Shown here piece by piece: positions 58,171-64,000 of a stretch of DNA of 64,000 nt (the first letter of the stretch is position 1; each line of letters opens with the position of its first letter). The stretch covers positions 124,001-188,000 of the forward strand of contig NZ_JAMJFL010000002.1 in NCBI RefSeq assembly GCF_023544665.1, read 5' to 3'. The notes beneath the pieces are model-generated. The model was not told where the DNA came from. It saw only the letters and a list, made by a program, of their open reading frames with translations, and did no database searches. The DNA is from Streptomyces sp. YS415 (lineage in GTDB: Bacteria > Actinomycetota > Actinomycetes > Streptomycetales > Streptomycetaceae). Both the position numbers and the translations under genes were made by a program.

Positions 58171-59583
58171 TCAGCGTGTGTCCCCCAGGCGTCCCCCGGG
58201 GGACGTGCCGGATCCGTCCCATTCCCGCAGGCCAGCCTCGATCTGACGGTTCGCCCGCTCCTGCGCCTGCGCCAGAACCTTGGCGTAGACGCGCAGTAGC
58301 ACGGCTACTGAGTGCCCGGCTCGACGCGCAACCTCCATCGGGTCGACCCCGCTGTAGAGCCAGAACGAGACCCCGGCGCATCGGAGGTCGTACGGTCGCC
58401 GGGCGAGCGGCGACGCCTCCTCCTCCGGCGTCAGCGCCATCTCTCGGGCAGACGCCCACACCTCGCCGTATCCCGTGTCCTGGATCACACCGCCGCGGCT
58501 TGTACGGAACAGGCGGCCGTCGGGAGCCGTGCCGTGACGCTGAACGTGTCCACGGAGCATCGTTACGAAGTGCGGAGGGATGGGGACCACGCGCGAGTCT
58601 CTCTCGGCTCGCGCCTTGAGATGCCGGTCCTGATGGGCCCGCCCGTCGTCCGTCCAGTTGCGCCCGGCGTGGACGATCCCCCCGCGAAGGGTGAGCTTGC
58701 CCCACCCGCTTTCCGGCAAATGGCACTGGGACATGGTCAGCCCGACCGCTTCCGCGGGGCGCATGGCGGCGTAGTACAGGCACCCGAAGAAGGGCTCAAG
58801 GTGCGCCCCACGCTCGCCCTGGGTTCGCACGCCCTCAAGTAGAGCCCGGACCTGGCGAGGGTTGGCGACGCTCGCTGGGTCCACCTCTTCCGTGGACTTC
58901 GGTGCCGACCACTTCATGGTGGACAGCGGGTTGACCGGAACGCTGAAGTAGCGCTGTTCGACCGCGACCCCCAAGACGTCACTGAGGCACGCGCGCTTGC
59001 GTCGCGCCGTGCGGCCAGCCGCGGGGGAGCCGTCCAGGAGCGTCGACAGGGCGTCCAGGGCCCGACGGAGCGTGGCGGGGTCTTCCAGCGCGGAGACAGG
59101 CAGTGAGTTCTTCTCCAGCCAACTCAGGGCGTCCGTAACGTCGTTGGGGTGCTCCTGTGGCCAACGGCTCTTGTTGTACGCCCACCCGTACAGAGCGGTG
59201 CGGAGTACGCGGGGCGCCGGCTGCCCGACGTTGGTCTTCACGAGCACGGGGGTGATGGTTGCCAGGGCGTCGGCGTCATTGCGGCGTGACTTGGCGGGGA
59301 GTCTGTCCCACCTGCGGTCGATGTAGGCGCGGGTGTGCTCGTACCAGGTCACGGAGCCGTTCAGCGCACGCAGTTCGGAGGCAGGGAGGCCCGTCTCCAC
59401 GTCGAACTGGTCGCCCTTGCGGAGTGCGGTCATCAGCTCCGAACGACGGCCGTCCGCTTGGGCCTTGAGCGTGTAGCTCTTGGAGTGCTTCTGGGGGCCC
59501 ACAAGCCATCGGACGCGGTAGGGCTTCGGGCGGTCCCGGCGGGTCTCGATGCTGTAGATCCGGACGTCATAGGTGAGGGGCAT
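58171..59583 (-). CDS. int: Tyrosine-family site-specific integrase
   Basis: A 470-residue integrase. Catalytic residues visible are R275 (AAMRPAEAVGL), K323 in the beta-hairpin (RHLKARAERDSR), R401 (RPYDLRCAGVS), H424 (RAGHSV) and the nucleophile Y433 (LRVYAKV). The usual histidine of the H-x-x-R motif is tyrosine (Y398). The N-terminal half is the core-binding domain. The start at 59583 has GGAGAG at the correct distance. It follows the excisionase gene and points toward its attachment site in tRNA-Tyr. Confidence 0.94.
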   Translation of the reverse strand: MPLTYDVRIYSIETRRDRPKPYRVRWLVGPQKHSKSYTLKAQADGRRSELMTALRKGDQFDVETGLPASELRALNGSVTWYEHTRAYIDRRWDRLPAKSRRNDADALATITPVLVKTNVGQPAPRVLRTALYGWAYNKSRWPQEHPNDVTDALSWLEKNSLPVSALEDPATLRRALDALSTLLDGSPAAGRTARRKRACLSDVLGVAVEQRYFSVPVNPLSTMKWSAPKSTEEVDPASVANPRQVRALLEGVRTQGERGAHLEPFFGCLYYAAMRPAEAVGLTMSQCHLPESGWGKLTLRGGIVHAGRNWTDDGRAHQDRHLKARAERDSRVVPIPPHFVTMLRGHVQRHGTAPDGRLFRTSRGGVIQDTGYGEVWASAREMALTPEEEASPLARRPYDLRCAGVSFWLYSGVDPMEVARRAGHSVAVLLRVYAKVLAQAQERANRQIEAGLREWDGSGTSPGGRLGDTR

Positions 59584-59645
59584 GGCTCTCCGAGCAGTAA
59601 GACGCCCGCCCCAGATGGGGCGGGCGTGAGGGGGAAGTGGTGTGG

Positions 59646-59834
59646 TCAGGCGGCGCGTTCCTCGCACGACGCCCACCAGGCGTCGAGGTCGGCGCGGCTG
59701 ACGCGGAGATGGCCGTTGGGGAGCTTCTGTAGGCGCGGCGCCTGCCCCCGGGCGCGCATGCGGTAGAAGGCGGCGCGGCTCATCTCGATCTCTTCGAGGA
59801 CTTCGGAGAGCTTAAGCATCTTGGGGCGGGCCAT
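59646..59834 (-). CDS. xis: Excisionase-like helix-turn-helix protein
   Basis: A 62-residue winged-helix protein of the MerR-like excisionase group. LKLSEVLEEIEMSRAAFYRM is the helix-turn-helix, and LPNGHLRVSRADLDAWW is the wing and last helix. GAGGAG lies ten bases before the ATG. It is immediately upstream of the integrase and would control the direction of recombination. Confidence 0.9.
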   Translation of the reverse strand: MARPKMLKLSEVLEEIEMSRAAFYRMRARGQAPRLQKLPNGHLRVSRADLDAWWASCEERAA

Positions 59835-59891
59835 CGTTGCTACTCCTCGCTTGGGCTGGCTTGGGGTGTGTGCTGTCCGAAGCTGGGATTT

Positions 59892-60101
59892 CTGCGTCAT
59901 TGCGTCACCTGCGTCAATCAGGCGTCTGACCTGCGGGTTTCGGTGACGCAGCGAGATGGGCCCTGCGTCACCGATGACACGGGCTCTCGTCACGGGGTGA
60001 CGCAGGTGACGCGGGATGACGCAGGATTCGCCGTCTGCGTCACCGCCTGTAGCCGCAGGTCAGTGGCCGTCTGTCGGGGCTGTGGTGACGCAGTGACGCA
60101 G
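59892..60101. repeat. Iteron-like cluster of TGACGCAG/CTGCGTCA octamers
   Basis: Exact octamers in direct or inverted orientation start at 59892, 59909, 59944, 59963, 59998, 60017, 60035, 60086 and 60094 (the last two abut), with near copies at 59900 and 60007. The cluster fills most of the 451-bp gap between the excisionase and helicase genes. It is a candidate replication origin or multi-site operator. Confidence 0.85.
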
Positions 60102-60213
60102 ACCTTCCCTCCTTAGGACAAAGAAGGGGGGTGGTCTGTGTTCTTTGGTGCCACTCAGGGCTTGAAGAACGGGCCGCTGCGCGGCGCGACCCTTGCAGGG
60201 CGGCTGCGCCGCC

Positions 60214-60267
60214 GGACCAGCAAGAGGAGCACCCGTCCGGGGCGATGCGTGCTCCTCTTGCTTGTCC
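60214..60267 (-). terminator. Strong terminator after the replicative helicase gene
   Basis: Perfect 14-base arms AGCAAGAGGAGCAC and GTGCTCCTCTTGCT, extended by GGAC/GTCC, enclose a 16-base loop, 19 bases beyond the stop codon. The small stretch from here to the iterons (60102-60213) shows nothing else. Confidence 0.85.
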
Positions 60268-60285
60268 GCCTGGTCCCGGGGGCGG

Positions 60286-61767
60286 CTAGAACGCGGCCTG
60301 CTGCTCGGGCGGCGGGGGCGGGGCTTGCCTGCTGAGTTCGATGTAGCGGGCGGCGCTGGTGCGTCCCCAGTCGACCAGGACGCCCCGCGCGGCGAGGGTG
60401 GGCTGGATGCGTCGCAGCCGGTCGGACAGCACCTTGCCCGTGGTGGGCCAGCCTTTGGGCAGGGGGCGGCATTCCTCGCCGCTGTAGAGGGCTGTGAGGG
60501 CGTGCAGCCACTCCGCTGACGTCATCCGTTCTTCCTCGCCCGGGGCGAGGCCGGCGGCGTGCTTGAGGACCGTCTGGGCCAGCAGGTCACCTTCGATGAC
60601 GTCGTCGTTGAGGTCGTCCAGGCTGGCCCGGTACGCCTCCAGTGTCCCGAAGCCGGTGGCGGCGTCGAGTTGGGCGCACAGGTGGGCGAAGTCGGCCATC
60701 CGCAGGTCGGTCGGGGTCTCGGCCTGCACCGCGCGCACCTTGACGGTCAGGTCGAGCAGGGAGCCGAGGACGAGGGGCAGGATCTCGGCGTACTCCGCCC
60801 ACAGCTCGGCCTCGGTGCGCCGGACGCGGGGGCGTTCCAGGCGCAGGGTGAGGAGGCGTTCGGCGAGGTCGGGGCGGATGACGCCGACGTCGATGCCGGT
60901 CAGCAGCATCGGGCGGCGGTAGCGGGAGCGGACGACGTCGCCGTCGGTGAACAGCGCGCGCTTGATGCTCTCGGCCCCGGTGATGATGCAGCACATCAGG
61001 TCGGACAGGTCCGGGGGCAGGTGGGAGAGGTTGTCCAGGGCGGTGACCCATCCGGCCGCCACCGCCGTGATCATGTTCTCTTCATCCTTGGGCGCCCGCC
61101 GCAGGTCCCCGGTCATGCCCTCGATGATCCGGATCAGCATCCGTCCGCCGGTCGACTTGCCCGCCCCTTGGGGGCCGGTCAGGAACGGTGCGGGGACGGG
61201 TACGGACGGCTCCAGGCAGCCGATGAGCCAGGCGATGGCCAGGGCTTCGGTTTTGGCGTCGGCGAAGTTGCACAGCCGCATCAGCAGATCGATGCCCTTG
61301 CCGTCGGTGTCCTTGGCGGGCAGGGGGAGTTCCCCGGTGAGCTGGGTGCGCCGCCAGCACACCTCCTCGGGGTCGGGGACGCGGATGTCCCAGCCGGTGG
61401 GGTGGATGCGGACGGACTGGCCGTCATCGCGGCCGAGGTCGAGCCAGGTCGCGCCGTCGAATCCGGGAGCGACGCGGATATGGGTGGGCTGTACCTGCTC
61501 GGTCAGGGCGAGTGCCTCGATCAAATCCAACGCCTCCTTGAGGGCGGTTCCGTTGAAGATGCCGACCCCGTCGCGGAAGAGGCCGACCATGAGTTCCTGG
61601 CGGTGGCTCCCGCTGGTGCCCTGGGAGCGGATCGGGCGGGCCACGGGGTGGCCGGTGCGCTGCGCGTACACGGTCCCGTCCACGGTCCGGAAGTACCGGA
61701 AGTGGGACTGGGCGTAGTCAGTGATGACCTTGCGTGCGGGGTCCTTCTCGTCGTCGGACACGGTCAC
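60286..61767 (-). CDS. P-loop replicative helicase/primase C-terminal-like protein
   Basis: A 493-residue protein with a superfamily 3/VapE-like ATPase core. Walker A is FLTGPQGAGKST (residues 195-206), a Walker B-like GWVTALDNLSHLP follows, and MLLTGIDVGVIRPDLAERLL contains the sensor and arginine-finger region. The last 150 residues are helical, ending with a Pro/Gln-rich tail. The GTG at 61767 overlaps the stop of the primase-polymerase gene as GTGA, so both are made from one message. Together they form the probable replication initiator of the element. Confidence 0.85.
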   Translation of the reverse strand: MTVSDDEKDPARKVITDYAQSHFRYFRTVDGTVYAQRTGHPVARPIRSQGTSGSHRQELMVGLFRDGVGIFNGTALKEALDLIEALALTEQVQPTHIRVAPGFDGATWLDLGRDDGQSVRIHPTGWDIRVPDPEEVCWRRTQLTGELPLPAKDTDGKGIDLLMRLCNFADAKTEALAIAWLIGCLEPSVPVPAPFLTGPQGAGKSTGGRMLIRIIEGMTGDLRRAPKDEENMITAVAAGWVTALDNLSHLPPDLSDLMCCIITGAESIKRALFTDGDVVRSRYRRPMLLTGIDVGVIRPDLAERLLTLRLERPRVRRTEAELWAEYAEILPLVLGSLLDLTVKVRAVQAETPTDLRMADFAHLCAQLDAATGFGTLEAYRASLDDLNDDVIEGDLLAQTVLKHAAGLAPGEEERMTSAEWLHALTALYSGEECRPLPKGWPTTGKVLSDRLRRIQPTLAARGVLVDWGRTSAARYIELSRQAPPPPPEQQAAF

Positions 61768-62612
61768 AGCCCCAACGTGGTCAGGGCGTTGGTCCACGCG
61801 TCCGCGCAGTGTCGAGGGGACTCGCCCTTGGCCTGCGCAGCGCTGAACAGCCGCGCGATGTGGGCATCGGTGAGGCAGCCGCATCGGCCGTGCTTCGACA
61901 GCACCGCGAGAAAGGTGCGGTAGACGGTGGCGTGCACCGCGCTGCGGGCCTCAGTGATGGCCTGCTCGGCCATGGCAATGCCACGGTCCAGATACGTCGG
62001 CGTGCGGTGCGGGCACTGCCCGCCGCCAGCTGGCGCGGACGCGGTGAGTACCTGCACCACCGGCCGGACGACCGAGGGTTTCTCCGCGGCTAGCTCGCGC
62101 ACGATGTCCGGGAGCGCCGTGATGGCACCGGTTCCGGTGCCGAGCCAGCGGACGTAGGCCATGGTGGATTTGATGTCCACACCAGGGCGGACCGCGTTCA
62201 CGGACCGCATGGTGCCCTGGTAGATCCAGTGCTGACCTCGCGTGGTCGTCACGGTGCGGGTGCCGGGCAGCGCGTGGTGGGCCCACTCCATGGCCGCCTC
62301 GTCGTCGAGGTCGACCACGGTCAGGCCGGCGCCTCCGGGGTGGTAGGCCACGGCCACGGCATGACGCCAGGCGCGCAGCCACGGGCGCGAGGTGAGCACG
62401 TCCGGGTCGGTTGTAGCGGCGGCCCATCCATGGCAGGGAGCAGGGCAATAGCACGGTCCAGCCTGCTTCATGTTCGGCCGGCCGCCGCACGCGTTCTGCA
62501 CACAGGTGCGGCAGTTGCCGAACGGGACCTTGCCCTGGCGCAGAGGCAGCGTTGGGATGCCTGCTTCCGCGAGGTCCAGGACGATGTGCACGATCTCGGG
62601 AAGCGCGCTCAT
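61764..62612 (-). CDS. Bifunctional DNA primase/polymerase (AEP) protein
   Basis: A 282-residue archaeo-eukaryotic primase-type protein. Motif I is LTVVDLDDE (D101, D103), motif II is RGQHWIY (H128), and motif III is PGVDIKS (D146). A cysteine cluster (C34, C37, C42, C54, C56, C60) lies before motif I and probably binds zinc. The domain corresponds to the N-terminal prim-pol domain found in phage and element replication proteins. Its ATG overlaps the stop of a 25-codon ORF. Confidence 0.87.
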   Translation of the reverse strand: MSALPEIVHIVLDLAEAGIPTLPLRQGKVPFGNCRTCVQNACGGRPNMKQAGPCYCPAPCHGWAAATTDPDVLTSRPWLRAWRHAVAVAYHPGGAGLTVVDLDDEAAMEWAHHALPGTRTVTTTRGQHWIYQGTMRSVNAVRPGVDIKSTMAYVRWLGTGTGAITALPDIVRELAAEKPSVVRPVVQVLTASAPAGGGQCPHRTPTYLDRGIAMAEQAITEARSAVHATVYRTFLAVLSKHGRCGCLTDAHIARLFSAAQAKGESPRHCADAWTNALTTLGL

Positions 62613-62686
62613 ACCGTCACCCCCACGGCCGGAGCGAGGGTAGCGAGTAAGGCGAGGGCTCGCCGGATGTCGGTGGGTTGCGTCAT
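62609..62686 (-). CDS. Very small ORF (25 aa) coupled to the primase-polymerase gene
   Basis: ATG at 62686 with GGAGG about ten bases upstream. The peptide begins MTQPTDIRRALALLATLAP, and the stop overlaps the primase-polymerase ATG (ATGA). Its 13th codon is TTA, the codon read by the bldA tRNA and rare in Streptomyces. It may act as a leader peptide that makes the replication genes depend on bldA, though translation is unproven. Confidence 0.55.
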   Translation of the reverse strand: MTQPTDIRRALALLATLAPAVGVTV

Positions 62687-62776
62687 GCTGGGAGACCTCC
62701 AACAGGTCTGTTGTGGACTGGTTGGCAAGGGCGGCCCCGGATCTTTGGCGAGATGAGGGGGCCGCCCTTGGCGTTG

Positions 62777-62944
62777 CTAGAAGTCGGTGCCGGTGTAGTG
62801 GGCGACGTAGCCAGGGCAGTAGGTCTCGGGGCAGGCGCAGCCGCCGCATTCGTTGCAGATGTCGTCGGAGCACTGGTCGCAGTCGCGGTGACCGGGGCAT
62901 CCGTAGTCGGCGCAGTCGTCGCAGTACAGCTCTTCCTCGGGCAT
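62777..62944 (-). CDS. Small cysteine-rich protein (55 aa, ten Cys)
   Basis: ATG at 62944 with AGGAGAGG at good spacing. Cysteines are at 8, 11, 16, 22, 25, 30, 33, 36, 38 and 43, mostly as C-x2-C pairs, in an acidic sequence (MPEEELYCDDCADYGC at the start). The pattern fits two or more zinc sites or a small metal-binding knuckle. I do not recognise a named family. It lies between the repeat array and the replication genes, on the same strand. Confidence 0.7.
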   Translation of the reverse strand: MPEEELYCDDCADYGCPGHRDCDQCSDDICNECGGCACPETYCPGYVAHYTGTDF

Positions 62945-63061
62945 GGCAGACCTCTCCTGAGTCAGCAGGGGCTGTAGGGGCGGTGGTTGGAGCCTGGCGT
63001 GCGAGTGGCCGTGTTGTCGTTGCTGTGGCCGGCCATCGTGCGAGCTCGGGCAGGGCCAGCT

Positions 63062-63134
63062 GTTGCGCTAGAGGTTGCGCTAGGTGTTGCGCCAAGAAGT
63101 TGCGCTAGGTGTTGCGCTAGGTGTTGCGGGCGCG
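63062..63134. repeat. 12-bp tandem repeat array (GTTGCGCTAGGT)
   Basis: Five full units begin at 63062, 63074, 63086 (13 bp), 63099 and 63111, with a partial sixth at 63123. The consensus is GTTGCGCTAGGT. The array lies upstream of the Cys-rich gene in a 417-bp gap without a convincing gene. It has the spacing of iterons or of a multi-site operator. Confidence 0.85.
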
Positions 63135-63327
63135 ATTCGGCCAAGCGGGGTTTGCGCAGGTAGTGAGCCTGTTATGGCGTGGTCGGGGGCCGGACATCCC
63201 CTCTGCGGCCCCTTTGCCCTGCGCTGTGGTGGAGGGAGTGAGGGCGGTGGGCGTGGGCGCGGGGCAGCCTCGGGGATGCGGGGCGGCCGGTGTGCCGGTT
63301 GCGCGGCGGCCGGCGGGCCGCGCGCAT

Positions 63328-63346
63328 CGAGCCGCCGGACGGCTCG
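63328..63346 (-). terminator. Hairpin after the small membrane-protein gene
   Basis: CGAGCCG and CGGCTCG arms close on a five-base loop, 16 bases beyond the stop codon on the minus strand. Confidence 0.6.
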
Positions 63347-63361
63347 GAGAAAGGGGCGGGG

Positions 63362-63676
63362 CTACTTGGCACGGGCGCGCTTGAGCGTGATCCCGCCGAT
63401 GCCGACGGGTCCGGCCGCGGCGGCGATGACGGCTACGGCGTGGGCGGTGGCGTCCAGCAGCGCGCACAGCGCGACGACCAAACCCCAACAGCCGATGGCC
63501 GCGGCGCCGGCGACACCGACCGCGATCAGCACGCGGCGCCACCGGATGCCGCTCGGGTCGGTGGTGTGGACGACGATCACGACCGGGGCGCCGGTGTTCT
63601 GGGCGCGGCGGTAGGCGTCGGCGGGGATGTGCGGGGCGAGGATTCCCGGCGGTCCGCCGGGCGTGTGGGCGTGCAT
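63362..63676 (-). CDS. Small membrane protein of the integrative element
   Basis: A 104-residue protein. Residues 1-50 are soluble (HTPGGPPGILAPHIPAD, VVIVVHTTDP). Two hydrophobic helices follow (VLIAVGVAGAAAIGCWGLVV and AVAVIAAAAGPVGIGGI), and a basic tail KRARAK ends it. Small two-helix proteins of this kind are common in streptomycete elements, where some (Spd proteins) help intramycelial spread. The assignment to that role is a guess. The start at 63676 has a GGGAT-type ribosome site; upstream in-frame ATG is less likely. Confidence 0.7.
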   Translation of the reverse strand: MHAHTPGGPPGILAPHIPADAYRRAQNTGAPVVIVVHTTDPSGIRWRRVLIAVGVAGAAAIGCWGLVVALCALLDATAHAVAVIAAAAGPVGIGGITLKRARAK

Positions 63677-63822
63677 GCGGAATCCCTTCCGGTGCTGGCT
63701 TGGGGAGACAGAGGCACCCCCTGTCTGGGGTGCTGTGGAGGGGGTTACGGGGGTGCTGACCTGCGCGCCTCCCCGCCTCCCCGAAACGCTGTTCTCGCTG
63801 ATCACAGCGGGGGAAGCGGGGC

Positions 63823-63856
63823 GGGGAGGCGGTTGGGGAGATCTCCCCGCCTCCCC
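63823..63856 (-). terminator. Hairpin after the gene at the window's right edge
   Basis: GGGGAGGCGG and CCGCCTCCCC arms enclose a loop that itself contains the palindrome GGGGAGATCTCCCC. Further copies of CGCCTCCCC at 63766-63780 make alternative pairings possible. It lies 25 bases after the stop of the partial gene. Confidence 0.65.
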
Positions 63857-63880
63857 AGCGCGGACGGGTCTGCCTCCCCG

Positions 63881-64000
63881 CTACTGGGAGGCGGAAGCGG
63901 AACCGTCGGAGTCGCGGTTGGCGAGGGCGCGCAGGACGTGATCACGGTGGACGACCATGCGGCCGTGGGACTTCTTCGGCTCCTCGCCCTCGGCCTCCAG
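63881..64000 (-). CDS. C-terminal end of an unidentified element gene (cut by window edge)
   Basis: Thirty-nine codons and a stop are visible, beginning LEAEGEEPKKSHGRMVVHRD and ending SASASQ. The frame is open to the window end. Its position next to the small membrane protein suggests a transfer gene such as an FtsK/SpoIIIE-type translocase, but the visible part has no diagnostic motif. Confidence 0.55.
   Translation of the reverse strand: MEAEGEEPKKSHGRMVVHRDHVLRALANRDSDGSASASQ

Larger units (their letters stand above)
58037..64000. mobile_element. Integrative element in tRNA-Tyr (AICE, SLP1-like), left part
   Basis: A tyrosine recombinase pointing at the tRNA, a small excisionase, a primase-polymerase/helicase replication pair, repeat arrays and small membrane or Cys-rich proteins match the modules of actinomycete integrative and conjugative elements. 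SLP1 of S. coelicolor uses tRNA-Tyr and the same gene neighbourhood. All genes run toward the tRNA. The right attachment site and transfer genes lie beyond the window, so the boundary at 64000 is artificial. Confidence 0.85.

Noticed and set aside
63062..63134. CRISPR array
   Set aside because: Units are only 12 bp and directly adjacent without spacers; no cas genes are present. The same applies to the arrays at 17674 and 36300.
63117..63194. A 26-codon minus-strand ORF beginning MSGPRPRHNRL
   Set aside because: It has only a weak GAGGGG upstream, overlaps the 12-bp repeat array at its end, and shows no conserved pattern. It is less supported than the two small ORFs that were called.

Overview
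The window is chromosomal DNA from a high-GC actinomycete, almost certainly a Streptomyces. The GC content is very high and codon third positions are nearly all G/C. Many genes start with GTG, adjacent genes commonly share ATGA or GTGA stop/start overlaps, and there is an actinobacterial-type c-di-AMP riboswitch. From memory, the gene order (nuo operon, recQ, polyprenyl synthase, korAB, second nuo cluster, htpX, yajQ, tRNA-Tyr, integrase) matches the S. coelicolor SCO456x-SCO461x interval, where the element SLP1 sits in tRNA-Tyr. No search was run.

Region 1 (1-15545): a complete NADH:quinone oxidoreductase (complex I) operon from the 3' part of nuoB through nuoN, almost every gene overlapping the next, closed by a strong hairpin. 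Region 2 (15649-36423): mixed housekeeping and accessory genes. These are recQ, an M56 metallopeptidase without a BlaI partner, fumarylacetoacetase, a HAD phosphatase, a secreted transglycosylase-like protein behind a c-di-AMP (ydaO-type) riboswitch, a CocE-type hydrolase, a long-chain polyprenyl diphosphate synthase, a LolA-like secreted protein with an ABC exporter, a flavodoxin-fold reductase, a DUF6668-like/TPR pair, and two HxlR regulators, each divergent from a likely target (an MFS exporter; a QorB-like NmrA reductase).

Region 3 (36455-53623): korB-korA (2-oxoacid:ferredoxin oxidoreductase), then a two-component operon with one NarL-type regulator and two paralogous kinases. Divergent from it is a second complex I cluster with only nuoA, B, C, H, I, J, K, L, M and N. 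It has no nuoD and no NADH-input module (nuoE, F, G). The arrangement suggests a ferredoxin-linked or otherwise modified complex I whose expression is controlled by the neighbouring kinases. This is the most interesting physiological hypothesis in the window.

Region 4 (53708-57729): htpX and a YccF-family gene, a cluster of DnaA-box-like repeats, a frameshifted SMI1/KNR4 gene, an amino-acid permease and yajQ.

Region 5 (57955-64000): tRNA-Tyr(GUA) followed by the left part of an integrative element of the actinomycete AICE/SLP1 type. Read from the tRNA, it carries integrase, excisionase, a 210-bp cluster of TGACGCAG repeats, a P-loop replicative helicase, a primase-polymerase, two very small ORFs (one with a TTA codon, one encoding a ten-cysteine protein), a second 12-bp repeat array, a small membrane protein and the 3' end of another gene. 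The right end of the element lies beyond the window.
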